Assembly (NCBI GenBank): GCA_963807085.1
Contig: CAWEBB010000021.1
Span: 62,001-126,000 of the forward strand
Source of the DNA: JACKII01 sp963807085
GTDB lineage: Bacteria; Pseudomonadota; Alphaproteobacteria; Bin95
Reading direction: 5' to 3'
Length of the DNA stretch: 64,000 nucleotides
Shown here in pieces: positions 1-9,736 of this stretch. Made by a program: the position numbers and the translations under genes. Each line of letters begins with the position of its first letter. Position 1 is the first letter of the stretch. The notes under the pieces are model-generated. The model was not told where the DNA came from and searched no databases. It saw only the letters and a list, made by a program, of their open reading frames with translations.

Positions 1-1695
1 TACCTCGTCGAATCCGTCTTTCAGCGCTTCTTCGCTCAAGGATGAAGCCGCATCGCCCGGCAGCGGCACGGCAAGCTCGAACGCTTGGCCGACGAAGCGC
101 ATGTCGGCACTGAACGCGAACGACGGCGCGCCCTCCAGTCCCAGCGCGGCGAACTCGTCCGCCAGCCCCCTGGCGAGCCCCGCCAGCACGCCCGGCACCT
201 CTGCCGCGGCTTCTGCCGTGCCCAGCTTGCGGGTGAGCGAGTCGTGCTTGGTGAAGTCGCTCGCCAGCAGGCCATAGGCCGACAGCACGCCCGGATTGGG
301 CGGGACCACCAGCGTGCCGATCCCCAGTTCCTCCGCAATTTTGGCCGCGTGCAGCGGGCCGCCACCGCCGAACGGCACCAGCGCATAGTCGCGCGGGTCG
401 CGGCCGCGCTCGGTCGAGACAAGCTGGATCGCCCGCACCACCGCGTTGTTGGCAAGGCGGATGGCGGCGTCGGCGGCCTGTTCGACGTTCATGCCGAAAT
501 GCTCGGCCACCGGCCCGAACGCACGGCGGGCCGCCTCGGCCTCGATGGCCATCTTGCCGCCGAGGAAGCCCTCGGGCCGCACGGCGCCGACAATGACCTG
601 GGCGTCGGTGATGGTCGGACGCTTGCCGCCCTTGCCATAGCAGGCGGGGCCGGGATCTGCGCCGGCACTCTCCGGGCCGACGCGCAACATGCCGCCATCG
701 TCCACCCAGACGATGGAGCCGCCACCGCTCCCCACCGACACGATATCCAGCACCGGCGTCCGGATCGGCAGGCCGTCGATTTCCGTGTCCGGTGTGGTCG
801 CAGGCTGGCCGTCATCGACCAGGCACACATCGGTCGAGGTACCGCCCATGTCAAAGGTAATCAGGTTCCTGTAGCCGGAGCGCTCCGCCTGCCGCACCGC
901 GCCAACGACGCCCGCGGCGGGGCCGCTGAACAGCGCGGTGATGGCGTTCCGGCGCATGCCCGCGGCGGGCAACCGGCCGCCGTTGGACTGCATGACGGTG
1001 AAGCGGCCCTTGAAGTTGCCTTCGGCCAGATTGGCCTCAATCCGCGAGAGGTAGCGGTCAATCACCGGCTGCACGAACGCCGCGAGCGTGGTGGTAGAGG
1101 CGCGCTCGAACTCCCGGAATTCACGAATCACATCAGCCGAACCGGTGATGAACACGCCCGAAAGAGAGCCACGGATCAGCTCGATCACGCGCCGCTCGTG
1201 CGTGTCGTTGGCGTAGGCGTTGAGCAGGCACACCGCGATGGCGTCGTAGCGGCCCTGCTGCAGGGCCGGGATCAGGCCCGCGCTGATCGCCGCCTCGTCT
1301 AGCGCAGTTTCGACAGAGCCGTCGGACAGCATGCGTTCCGTCACTTCAAAGCAATCGGCGCGGCGCACTACCGGCTCCGGCTTCTTATAGTGCAGGTCGT
1401 AAATATTGCGGCGGGTGTGCCGAGCCAAGAACAGGATATCGCGGAAGCCCGCCGTGGTGACAAAGGCGACGCGCGCGCCCTTGCGCTCCAGCACCGCGTT
1501 GGTGGCGACGGTCGAGCCATGGCCCAGGTCGGCCATATCCGATGGTTTCAGGCCGGCCGCGTCGATGGCATTGAACGCGCCCACATCCGGGCTCGCGGGC
1601 GTGGAGGGCACCTTCGCCACCCGCACCCCGTCACTTTCGAACGCGACCAGATCGGTAAACGTTCCGCCAATCTCCACACCAACCCGCAAGGCCAC
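1..1695 (-). CDS. hydantoinase/oxoprolinase A subunit, partial (3' end beyond window)
   Basis: The reading frame is open from a GTG at 1695 to the window edge (565 codons). It starts just downstream of an AAAGGAG-type ribosome site. The N-terminus VEIGGTFTD and the internal DMGGTSTD (around 850) are the two phosphate-binding motifs of the HyuA/acetone carboxylase-alpha/5-oxoprolinase fold. Family members hydrolyse or carboxylate cyclic amides or ketones in an ATP-dependent way and usually pair with a HyuB subunit, which would lie beyond position 1. The substrate cannot be told from this sequence. It follows selB on the same strand after about 110 bases, and this is the downstream end of that gene run. 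No frameshift was seen in the visible part. Confidence 0.85.
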   Translation of the reverse strand, partial: MALRVGVEIGGTFTDLVAFESDGVRVAKVPSTPASPDVGAFNAIDAAGLKPSDMADLGHGSTVATNAVLERKGARVAFVTTAGFRDILFLARHTRRNIYDLHYKKPEPVVRRADCFEVTERMLSDGSVETALDEAAISAGLIPALQQGRYDAIAVCLLNAYANDTHERRVIELIRGSLSGVFITGSADVIREFREFERASTTTLAAFVQPVIDRYLSRIEANLAEGNFKGRFTVMQSNGGRLPAAGMRRNAITALFSGPAAGVVGAVRQAERSGYRNLITFDMGGTSTDVCLVDDGQPATTPDTEIDGLPIRTPVLDIVSVGSGGGSIVWVDDGGMLRVGPESAGADPGPACYGKGGKRPTITDAQVIVGAVRPEGFLGGKMAIEAEAARRAFGPVAEHFGMNVEQAADAAIRLANNAVVRAIQLVSTERGRDPRDYALVPFGGGGPLHAAKIAEELGIGTLVVPPNPGVLSAYGLLASDFTKHDSLTRKLGTAEAAAEVPGVLAGLARGLADEFAALGLEGAPSFAFSADMRFVGQAFELAVPLPGDAASSLSEEALKDGFDEV

Positions 1696-1806
1696 GCCAG
1701 GACTCTCCTTTGCTGCAATGGCGCCAGATTAGGCGCGTGAGGCCGGCCGGCCAACCGGCAAACGGCCTTGTCCGCCCGACAAGCCGAAGCGTGCAGGCAA
1801 GCGGGA

Positions 1807-3687
1807 CTATTGCCGCATCACGCGCGCGTTGCCGATGCGGCGGGTCGCGCCGATCTGGTCCAGATATTCCAGCACCTCAATAGCGACGTTGCGGCCGATG
1901 CCGGTCGCTTCCTTGTATTGCTGAGCCGTGAACTGACCTTCCGGGTCGTGTTCGGCCAGTTTCCGCGCTGTCTCGATCAGGGAATCCACGACGCGGGGCG
2001 GGAAAAACCGGTTCTTCGCCACCGGCGCGACCAGGGCCAGATTGGCGGCGCGGCGTAGCACGGCCTCGATCCGTTCCGGCTCTTCCCCGGTTTCGGCGGC
2101 CAACTCCCGCACCCGGGGCGGGCGCATGCCGCCGTCGAGCAAAAGCGGTTCGATCTCTTCCCACAGCACCCGGTCGGCGTGGGCCATGGTCGCCTCGTGC
2201 CCGACCAGCGCCACCATCGGACCGACCTGCTTGGTAATTCCCTCTTCCAGCGCCATCGCCAGCGCCGCCGCCCAGGCGGGGCGCGGGGCGGACGCCGGCA
2301 AGGTGCGGCGCAGGCTTTCGGGCGGCGCGCCGGCCCGGTCATTATGGGCCTGGTGCCAACGGGTCAGCGCCTCCTCGACCCGGGCCACCCAGGCGGCAGC
2401 ATGTTCGGCGCTGAAGCAGAGGCCCGCCGCCTCCCGAATCGGGGTCTCTGCCGCCAGCGTCGCCAGGTCAGTGCCGGTCAGGTTATGGGCGAGCGCGAAC
2501 CGCCTCTTGTCTAGTCCGTTCGGCGAGGCTGCCAGCGCGGCGGCGAAGGCGGCGGCGCGGTTAGGCTGGTCGAGAGCCGCCAGCAGGGCCAGCCGCTCCG
2601 GCCAGCGGCGGCCGCGGGCGGGCGGGAACGGATCGACGACCCTGCCGCCGCCAAGCGTTTCCCTTGCGGACTGGTCCCGCAGCACAAAACGGTCGCCCGC
2701 AAGCGCCCCGGCCTGGTGATCCAGCACAAGCTGGCCCCAACCCTGTTCTCCCGGATCGATCCGCCGGCCCTCCAGCAGGGCCAGACGGCCGGTGATGTCG
2801 GCGGCGCCCAGATGCACATGCACCGGCTGCCGATCGCGCAGCCCGTCCGCCGCGCCCTTGGGCACGCGCACCTGCACGTCGACCCGGTCGGTGGGCGCGT
2901 GGGCCTCTGGGGCCAGCAGCCAGTCGCCCCGGCGCACCAGTTCCCGGTCCACCCCGGCGATATTAACGGCCAGACGCTGGCGCTCGTGGCCCGACTGGCT
3001 CTCGGCGTTCTGGGCGTGAATGCCGCGCACCCGTACTTCACGGCCCAGGGGCGAGAGCAGCAGGCGGTCGCCTACCTGCACCCGGCCGCTGACGGCCGTG
3101 CCGGTGACGACCAGACCCGCGCCGCGCAGGATGAATGAGCGGTCCACCGCCAGGCGGAAATGGCCAGATACTGGCGGGCGGGAGAGAGACCGCGCGCGCT
3201 CCACCAGCCACGCCTTCAACTCTTCGATGCCCTGGCCGGTCTGGGCGGAGGTGACGTGCACCGGCGCGGCCTCCATTCCCGTGCCGGCGACGGCGTTGGC
3301 GATCAGGTTCTGCACCTCCTCCAGGCGCTCCGGCTCGACCCGGTCGGCCTTGGTGATGACGATGCCGCCCGCGGGCACGGCCATCAGGTTCACAATCGCC
3401 AGATGCTCCAGAGTTTGCGGCATGGGGCCGTCGTCGGCGGCCACCACCAGCAGCGCCAGGTCGATGCCGGAGACGCCCGCCAGCATGGTGCGCACGAACC
3501 GTTCGTGGCCGGGCACATCGACAAATCCGATGGTCAGCCCTTCCTCCACCGGCCAGTAGGCGAAGCCCAGATCGATGGTCATCCCGCGGCGCTTTTCCTC
3601 CGGCAGCCGGTCGCCACCAATGCCGGTGAGCGCGTGCACCAGCGCGGTCTTGCCGTGGTCGATATGGCCAGCCGTGGCGACGATCAT
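1807..3687 (-). CDS. selB: selenocysteine-specific elongation factor SelB
   Basis: 626-residue GTPase that delivers Sec-tRNA to UGA codons marked by a SECIS element. The G1 motif GHIDHGKT is at residues 7-14, the G3 motif DVPGHE at 57-62 and TKAD at 112-115. EF-Tu-like domains follow, then a long C-terminal half that in this family forms the SECIS-binding winged helices. A longer frame reaches 3753, but I prefer the ATG at 3687 because it gives the canonical MIVATAGHIDHGKT start and overlaps the selA stop by four bases (ATGA). Length matches the family (E. coli SelB is 614). selA and selB are thus translationally coupled. No selenoprotein gene, selD or tRNA-Sec is visible in this window. Confidence 0.96.
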   Translation of the reverse strand: MIVATAGHIDHGKTALVHALTGIGGDRLPEEKRRGMTIDLGFAYWPVEEGLTIGFVDVPGHERFVRTMLAGVSGIDLALLVVAADDGPMPQTLEHLAIVNLMAVPAGGIVITKADRVEPERLEEVQNLIANAVAGTGMEAAPVHVTSAQTGQGIEELKAWLVERARSLSRPPVSGHFRLAVDRSFILRGAGLVVTGTAVSGRVQVGDRLLLSPLGREVRVRGIHAQNAESQSGHERQRLAVNIAGVDRELVRRGDWLLAPEAHAPTDRVDVQVRVPKGAADGLRDRQPVHVHLGAADITGRLALLEGRRIDPGEQGWGQLVLDHQAGALAGDRFVLRDQSARETLGGGRVVDPFPPARGRRWPERLALLAALDQPNRAAAFAAALAASPNGLDKRRFALAHNLTGTDLATLAAETPIREAAGLCFSAEHAAAWVARVEEALTRWHQAHNDRAGAPPESLRRTLPASAPRPAWAAALAMALEEGITKQVGPMVALVGHEATMAHADRVLWEEIEPLLLDGGMRPPRVRELAAETGEEPERIEAVLRRAANLALVAPVAKNRFFPPRVVDSLIETARKLAEHDPEGQFTAQQYKEATGIGRNVAIEVLEYLDQIGATRRIGNARVMRQ

Positions 3688-5066
3688 AGCCGCAAGTCCT
3701 GCAACTGCGCCGCGAAGGTCGCCTCCCCCTCCAGGCAGCGCAAATCCAGCCATAAGGCATTGTCGGCCACGCGTCCGATCACCGGCAGAGGCAGGTTGCG
3801 CAAGGCGGCGGCAAGGCGGTTCAGCGCGCTGCCCTTGCCCTTGGCGGTGAGCGGGCGGGCGACCAGGGCGAAGCTCTCCAGCAAATCCACCGGCAAGGCG
3901 CCGGAGCCGATCTGGCTGCGGCAGGGCTCGGCATTAACGCTGAAGTAGGCGCCCAGCGCCCGCGCATAGGTCGGCGCGAGCTTCTCCGCCAACACTCGGA
4001 TTTCGTCCGCCGGACGGGCGAGCAGGCGCAGCGCGGGAATGCGCTCTGCCGCCCGCTGGGGGTCGTCATACAGCACCAGCGTCGCCTCCAGTGCGGCCAG
4101 CATCACCTTGTCGAGCCGCATGGCGCGCTTCAGCGGGTTGCGGCGCAGGCGCTCGACCAGATCCTTGCGGCCCACCACCAGGCCCGATTGCGGCCCGCCC
4201 AGCAGCTTGTCCCCGCTGAAGGTGACGATACCCGCGCCGTCGGCGAGAGCCTGCATGGGCGTGCGCTCGGGCGGCAGGCCGATAGCGGTCATGTCGATGA
4301 GCGCGCCGCTGCCCAGGTCGTCGACGAGCGGCAGGCCATGGTCATGGCAGAGCCTGGCAAGATCGCGCGCGGCAGGCTGGGCGGTGAATCCCTGAATGGC
4401 GTAGTTGGAGGGATGCACCTTCATCACCAGCCCGCTTTCTGGGCCGATTGCGTCTGCATAGTCGCGCAAATGCGTGCGGTTGGTGGTGCCGACCTCCACC
4501 AGCTTTGCGCCGGCGCGGGCCATGATGTCCGGCACGCGGAAGGCGCCGCCAATCTCCACGAGTTCGCCGCGGCTGACCGGCACCTCCCGGCGGTCTGCCA
4601 GCGCGTTCAGGGTCAGCAGCACGGCGGCGGCGTTGTTGTTGACGACCAACGCCGCCTCCGCCCCGGTCAACTCACACAGCCAGCGCTCGACATGGGCGTC
4701 CCGCTCGCCGCGCCGGCCTTTGGCCAGATCGAACTCCACGGCCGAGGCGCCCGCGGCGGCGGTCATCGCGTGCATTGCCTCCTCCGCCAGTGGCGAGCGA
4801 CCCAGATTGGTGTGCAGCACCGTGCCCGTCAGGTTGAACACGGGCTTCAGGCCAATCGCCTGCCGCGCCGCCAATCGTTGCGAAAGCGCTTCGGCCAGGC
4901 CAGCCTCGTTGAACGAGCCTGTGCTGCGGGCATGTTCGAGCGTCGCCCGCACTTCGGCCACCAGAGGCCGGCGGCCATAGTGACCGGCAAGCGCCGCGAC
5001 CCGCGGCCAGTTCAGGACCGCATCAACGGCAGGCAGGTTCGGTCGAATTGCGGAAGCTTCTGGCAT
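3684..5066 (-). CDS. selA: L-seryl-tRNA(Sec) selenium transferase SelA
   Basis: 460-residue PLP enzyme that converts Ser-tRNA(Sec) to Sec-tRNA(Sec) using selenophosphate. The fold-type I PLP lysine is in FSGDKLLGGPQSG (Lys287). The segment LTGTVLHTNLGRSPL and the NNNAAAVLL loop are typical of SelA. A TTG at 5102 would add 12 residues, but the ATG at 5066 gives a normal N-terminus. The stop overlaps the selB start. The MFS gene upstream ends 33 bases away on the same strand, so co-transcription is possible. Confidence 0.95.
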   Translation of the reverse strand: MPEASAIRPNLPAVDAVLNWPRVAALAGHYGRRPLVAEVRATLEHARSTGSFNEAGLAEALSQRLAARQAIGLKPVFNLTGTVLHTNLGRSPLAEEAMHAMTAAAGASAVEFDLAKGRRGERDAHVERWLCELTGAEAALVVNNNAAAVLLTLNALADRREVPVSRGELVEIGGAFRVPDIMARAGAKLVEVGTTNRTHLRDYADAIGPESGLVMKVHPSNYAIQGFTAQPAARDLARLCHDHGLPLVDDLGSGALIDMTAIGLPPERTPMQALADGAGIVTFSGDKLLGGPQSGLVVGRKDLVERLRRNPLKRAMRLDKVMLAALEATLVLYDDPQRAAERIPALRLLARPADEIRVLAEKLAPTYARALGAYFSVNAEPCRSQIGSGALPVDLLESFALVARPLTAKGKGSALNRLAAALRNLPLPVIGRVADNALWLDLRCLEGEATFAAQLQDLRL

Positions 5067-5098
5067 GGCGACTAATACGGGCCAGCCGGGAAGCGACG

Positions 5099-6424
5099 TC
5101 AAGCACTGCGGACCTCACTCAGCGGCTCGCCATCGCCGATTGGCGCGACCGGAGTGTCACTTTCTCCCGAAAAAGACTGCGCTTCCGCTGCTGGCACACG
5201 CGGATCGAGCGGAAGGCCGGCCGTTGTGGTCTGCGACAAGGCGACGAAGGGATCCTTCTGCGCGTCCGGCGGCGCAGCGCTGACGCGACGGCGGATTATC
5301 GCAAATACCGTGCCAAAGGCCGCGACAACGGCAATTTGCGCGAACATCCCGCCCGGACCGAACCAGGACATGGTGTAGCCGGCAATCAAAGGGCCAACGA
5401 CTGCGCCTGCCCCGAACAGCAGCAGCAACCCGGCGCTCACGCTAACCCGATCGCCATTGGTCATCACATCGTTCACATGACTGACACAGAGCGCGTTCAC
5501 GCAAAACGCGCTCCCGCCGAACGAAGCCGCCAGCGCCAGCCATAACGCAGAGGGCAGGGTAAACGGCAACATGGATGTCACGGCCAGCAGACTGGATACC
5601 ACCGTTACCAACGCAAACACCCCAATCAGCACCGCGCGCCGGTCCACTTTGTCCGAAATGATGCCGAGCGGCCATTGCATCGCCATACCGCCCAGGATGA
5701 CGGTGCTGAGGAAGACGGTCGTAGCCGCGAGGTCGAGGCCCTGGCGGTAAGCATAGACCGCGCCCAGGGTCCAGAATGGCGACGTGATCAGGCCGGAGAG
5801 AAAGCATCCGACCGCTCCCATGGGAGAGAGCCTGAACAGCCTGAGGATCTTTAGCGGGATTGCCGGCGGCATGGGCGGCTGCTCGCTGCGGGTCAACGCC
5901 ACAGGCACCAGCCCCGCACACATCAACAGCGCCGCAATTGCGAACAGGTCCAGACCTTCCGGCGGCGCCAGCCGCAACGCCTGCTGGGCGAGCATCGCTG
6001 CTGCCAGATTGACCACCATGTAGATGCCCATCACCCGGCCGCGCGTCTCATTCGTCGCGCGGACGTTCATCCAGCTTTCCACGGCCATGAAGATGGTGGT
6101 CATGGCGAAGCCGGTAACGAACCGCACGGGCAGCCAGGCATATAGCTCTGGCACCAGTCCATGGATTAGGGTCGCCGCGGCAATCATCGCGCCCGCCGCA
6201 CTGAACATGCGGATGTGGCCGATTCGCCGCATCAAGGGTGGCAGGAAAATGCAGCCGCCGAAGAACCCTGCATAGTAGGCCGTGCCAATGCCACCGATCA
6301 ACGTGGGGCCAAACCCCTCGATGTTACCGCGCACCGCCAGCAGGGTGGTCAACAGTCCATGGCCCAGCAGCAACAGCCCGGCGCCGATGAACAAGGTGGC
6401 AAGACCGGCCATCATGTGCCGCAT
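5099..6424 (-). CDS. MFS transporter
   Basis: 441-residue inner-membrane protein with about 12 hydrophobic segments. A motif-A-like loop, GIISDKVDRRAVL, starts the second half, and the C-terminal tail after the last segment is hydrophilic and about 60 residues long. The frame is open further up to a GTG at 6490, but the 22 extra residues are hydrophilic and the ATG at 6424 puts the first helix at its usual place, with AAGGAA upstream. The architecture resembles the YcaD-like or nitrate/sugar-type MFS branch. The substrate is unknown. It lies directly upstream of selA, which may be incidental. Confidence 0.82.
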   Translation of the reverse strand: MRHMMAGLATLFIGAGLLLLGHGLLTTLLAVRGNIEGFGPTLIGGIGTAYYAGFFGGCIFLPPLMRRIGHIRMFSAAGAMIAAATLIHGLVPELYAWLPVRFVTGFAMTTIFMAVESWMNVRATNETRGRVMGIYMVVNLAAAMLAQQALRLAPPEGLDLFAIAALLMCAGLVPVALTRSEQPPMPPAIPLKILRLFRLSPMGAVGCFLSGLITSPFWTLGAVYAYRQGLDLAATTVFLSTVILGGMAMQWPLGIISDKVDRRAVLIGVFALVTVVSSLLAVTSMLPFTLPSALWLALAASFGGSAFCVNALCVSHVNDVMTNGDRVSVSAGLLLLFGAGAVVGPLIAGYTMSWFGPGGMFAQIAVVAAFGTVFAIIRRRVSAAPPDAQKDPFVALSQTTTAGLPLDPRVPAAEAQSFSGESDTPVAPIGDGEPLSEVRSA

Positions 6425-6560
6425 TCTCCGGCTGTTCCTTCTCTCGCCGGTCGGTGCGGTTGCCTCCGGAGCCAGACCGTTTGCCGCCACGAGCTGACGC
6501 CCATCCGCCGGTCGAAACGAACCACTAGATGAATGATCTTACGGTTTGGTTAATGCAGCA

Positions 6561-7754
6561 CTAACGGCACCCGCGCGAAAAACCGACCGCCGCAATGCCG
6601 GCAATGGTCATGGCGATGGCGAACGACAGCACGCCCAGACCTGCCAACGCAGCGACAATAGCCGAGAACAGCGCGGCCGTGCCGATCTGAGACACCCCCA
6701 TCAGGGCGCTGGCGGTGCCTGCCCGCTCCTTGAAGTGGCGGAGCGCGCCGGCATGGCCCACCGAAAAGACAAAGCCCATGCCGATCACGAACACGATCAT
6801 CGGGATCAGCACCTCACCAATCGTGCCGATGGGGATCATGGTGAATGCCACCATCAGTACCCCACCGAGGCAGGCGAACAGCGCCCCCCGCTTCATCAGT
6901 GGCGAATCGCCGGTCCTGGCCACCGATTTTCGCACGATCAGGCCCGAGACGATGAAGCCGGGAATACTGAGCGCCGGATAAATGCCGAACTCGATGGGCG
7001 AGATCTGGCCAGGCCCATCGCCCACCAGCACGCTGGGCGCGCCGGTCAGAAAAGCAAACAGCCCACCCATCACCGCGGACGTGGTAAGCGCATAGGCGCG
7101 GAACTGCGGATGCGCCGCCACCTCACGGTAGCCTGCCCAGACCGAGCCAAAATCGAGGCGGTGCATCGTGCTGCGGTTGGTCTCGCGCAGATAGACGACC
7201 ACCGGGATCAGCACTAGCAGGCCGAAAATTGCTGCCGCGGCAAAGCTGCCGGGCCACCCCACCAACATTTGCAGCCCGCCACCGACCACCGGCGCTACGG
7301 CAGGCACGAGGGAAAAAGCCATGGCGATGGCGGCGTTGACACGGGTCAATTCCGGCCCCTCAAACAGGTCTCGGGTGACCGCGCGGCTGGCGACGACGCC
7401 CGCACAAGCGCCGAACGCCTGCACCGCCCTGCCCAGAATGACCACTTCGATCGTGGGCGCCACCATGCAAAGGAGGCTCCCAACAATGAACAAAACGCCG
7501 CCCCACAGCATTACGGGTCGCCTGCCGAACCGGTCGGAAATCGGCCCATACACCAGTTGCATCATGGCAAATGTCGCCAGATAGGCCGTCATGGTGAGTT
7601 GCACGGCACTCGCGCTGGCGCCCAGGCCAACCTCCATGGCGGGCATACTGGGCAGATAGGCGCTGCTGGCGAACTGGCCGAGGGCGGCAAGCGCCGTCAG
7701 CAGCGCGATCAGCCAGCCGCCGCGGATCGGCAGTTCGATTGCTCGGGAACTCAC
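6561..7754 (-). CDS. Bcr/CflA-type multidrug MFS transporter
   Basis: 397-residue, 12-helix efflux pump of the DHA1 type. Motif A (GPISDRFGRRPVML) lies between helices 2 and 3. The motif-C-like region with AFGACAGVVASRAVTRD and the strongly conserved helix-1 segment YLPSMPAME are typical of Bcr/CflA. I take the GTG at 7754 as start because it overlaps the stop of the CoA-transferase (GTGA), implying translational coupling. The alternative TTG at 7817 lies inside that gene. The drug or metabolite exported is unknown. Confidence 0.85.
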   Translation of the reverse strand: MSSRAIELPIRGGWLIALLTALAALGQFASSAYLPSMPAMEVGLGASASAVQLTMTAYLATFAMMQLVYGPISDRFGRRPVMLWGGVLFIVGSLLCMVAPTIEVVILGRAVQAFGACAGVVASRAVTRDLFEGPELTRVNAAIAMAFSLVPAVAPVVGGGLQMLVGWPGSFAAAAIFGLLVLIPVVVYLRETNRSTMHRLDFGSVWAGYREVAAHPQFRAYALTTSAVMGGLFAFLTGAPSVLVGDGPGQISPIEFGIYPALSIPGFIVSGLIVRKSVARTGDSPLMKRGALFACLGGVLMVAFTMIPIGTIGEVLIPMIVFVIGMGFVFSVGHAGALRHFKERAGTASALMGVSQIGTAALFSAIVAALAGLGVLSFAIAMTIAGIAAVGFSRGCR

Positions 7755-8960
7755 CGCAGAATGCCTGCTTCCTTGAAGGCCGCGATTTGCTCTGCGGAGT
7801 AGCCGAGCTCCGCGCAAATTTCCTCATTATGCTGGCCGATAGCGGGCGGGGCTTCCGGCCGCTTCTTCGCCTCGCCCTGCACGAAAACCGGCGTGCCAAT
7901 CGCCCAATCGCCGTCAAACGAGCCCGCAGTCGGCACCATCGCTCCGGCATGGCGTATCTGCTCGTCCTGCAGCAGATCCTCCATTTTGGCGGCCTGACCA
8001 TAGGTAATGCCAAGCGCGTCGAACTGCGCGCGCCAGTGGGGCCAATCGTGCTCTGCGAAGATGGCGTCCATCGCCCTGGTCAGTTCATGACTGTTGGCGC
8101 GGCGGGCTTCCTGAGTGGCGAAACGCGGGTCCTCCAGCAGATCGGCGCGGCCCATGGCCTTGAACAAGGGCGGCACCTGCCTTTCCTCGTTGAACACCGC
8201 AAGAATGAACCAACGGCCGTCCCTGGCGCAGTAATGATTGGCCATGGCATTCGGTGCGTCGTCCCGGTGCGGGCGCAGTTCCACATGCGCGCCCAGCAAC
8301 GCCGCCTGGGTGAAAAAGCCGTTCATCCAAATGCCGTTCGCCAGCAGGCTGGTCGAGACCTTGCCGCCCTTGCCGGTTTTCTCGCGCCGGTAGAGCCCGG
8401 TCATGATCGCCGCGAACAGCGATGTGCCCGTCGGATGATCGCCCATCCCCGGCAGCGAGCGCACCGGGGCCACGCCCGGCGCCCGCATCATGTCCATCAT
8501 GCCGGTGCGGGCATAAAGGGCGGTCGAAATCGAAGCCGGTGCGGTCCGCCTCCGGCCCCTCCTCGCCGTAGGCGGTGAGCGAGGCATAAATCATGCGGTC
8601 GTTCAGCGGCGCCAGATCGTCATAGGTCAGCTTCAGCTTGCGGCGCACCGGAAAGGGGAAGTTGGTCACCAGCACGTCGGCCTTCGCCACCAGCTTGCGC
8701 AGGATCTCCTGCCCGTCCTCGGACGCCAGGTCGAGGCAAAGACCTTTCTTCGAGCGATTGTCGGCCATCCACGCAAAGTCTCGCCCCTGGGTATCCGGCA
8801 TGGCGGGGCCGGCATGCAGGGCCCGCAGGCCGTCACCCACCGGCGCCTCCACCTTGATCACGGTCGCGCCGAAGTCGGCCAGAATGGTGGTGGCCACCGG
8901 CCCGGCGATATAGCTGGCAATGTCGAGCACCAGCAGATCGTCGAAAAGGTGCTTTGTCAC
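7751..8960 (-). CDS. CaiB/BaiF-family CoA-transferase (one frameshift in assembly)
   Basis: Class III CoA-transferase that moves CoA between acyl carboxylates. The N-terminal part, from the ATG at 8960, has LVLDIASYIAGPVATTILADFGATVIKVE, shown here only in outline by its LADFGATVIKVE core, which is diagnostic. The C-terminal part has PGMGDHPTGTSLFAA and continues to the stop at 7751. The two halves are in different frames. Joining DRTGFD to STALYARTG needs removal of one A from the AAA run at 8527-8529. The gene looks otherwise intact (about 402 residues). The substrate is not predictable. It is divergent from the GST pair and coupled to the Bcr-type transporter. Confidence 0.88.
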
Positions 8961-9113
8961 GGTTTCAGTCCTCCCGGGAGGCTTGGGCGTATCGCGGGCG
9001 CGGCAGCCCTGCTAAACAGTCAGGGCAGCAGAAAGCCACGGCCCGCGGGCGGGCGGCAAGCCTTTAGCGCGGACCTGGGCGATTTTGGCCACCACGGAAC
9101 GGAAGAGGATCCC

Positions 9114-9707
9114 ATGCAACTTATCGGCGGCACCGGTTCACCCTATGTGCGGAAAGTCCGCGTCACCCTCGCCGAACTCGGCATCACCGAGCAGGTCGAG
9201 CTGGTGCCTTCCGGCGGCCAGCCCGGCACCCTGAACCAGGAGGTTTCCGGCGCCAACCCGGTCGGCAAGATCCCGGCGCTCATCATGGAAGACGGCGAGC
9301 CGCTATTCGATTCCCGCATGATCATGCGCTATCTGAACGATCACGCCGGCGGCTCGCTCTATCCCGCGGGCGACTGGGCCATGGTCCGGCGCGAGAGTAC
9401 AGCGGAGGGGCTACTGGACGCCGCATTGCTGCTGCGCTTCGAAACCTTTGCCCGGCCGGAGGAAAAGCGGTGGGACGACTGGATCGAGGGACAGTCGCAC
9501 AAGATCGACCAGTGCCTCGGCGCACTCAGTGCCGACAGTGCCGAGCTCGGCCGGGTCGACGCCGCCAGCATCGGCGCGGGCTGTGCGCTGGGTTATCTGG
9601 ACTTCCGCTTCCCCGACTGGGGCTGGCGCGCCGGCCATGACGGCCTCGCCAAGTGGTATGAGGAGTTCCGCAAGCGCCCCTCCATGGAGAGTACCAAACC
9701 CGGTTGA
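9114..9707 (+). CDS. glutathione S-transferase family protein (first of a tandem pair)
   Basis: 197-residue GST with a thioredoxin-like N-terminal domain and an all-helical C-terminal domain. The start of the fold, GGTGSPYVRKVRVTL, carries the Ser-Pro-Tyr active-site region. The cis-proline segment is KIPALIMEDG, and LFDSRMIMRYLN is the glutathione-binding Glu/Asp-Ser loop (Asp-Ser here). Start is the ATG at 9114 with GGAAGAGGA upstream. The longer frame to 8814 overlaps the divergent CoA-transferase. It has the same length as, and clear similarity to, the next gene (APxALGYLDFRF-type C-terminus in both), so this is a local duplication. It could conjugate or dehalogenate small electrophiles. 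The substrate is unknown. Confidence 0.9.
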   Translation: MQLIGGTGSPYVRKVRVTLAELGITEQVELVPSGGQPGTLNQEVSGANPVGKIPALIMEDGEPLFDSRMIMRYLNDHAGGSLYPAGDWAMVRRESTAEGLLDAALLLRFETFARPEEKRWDDWIEGQSHKIDQCLGALSADSAELGRVDAASIGAGCALGYLDFRFPDWGWRAGHDGLAKWYEEFRKRPSMESTKPG

Positions 9708-9736
9708 ACGCCGGTGCTACGCAAGGGAGTTCCACC

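Noticed and set aside
85..1302. 405-codon plus-strand frame over the hydantoinase gene
   Set aside because: The minus-strand frame has the two conserved glycine motifs and a ribosome site. The plus-strand product is His/Arg/Ala-rich with no family resemblance.
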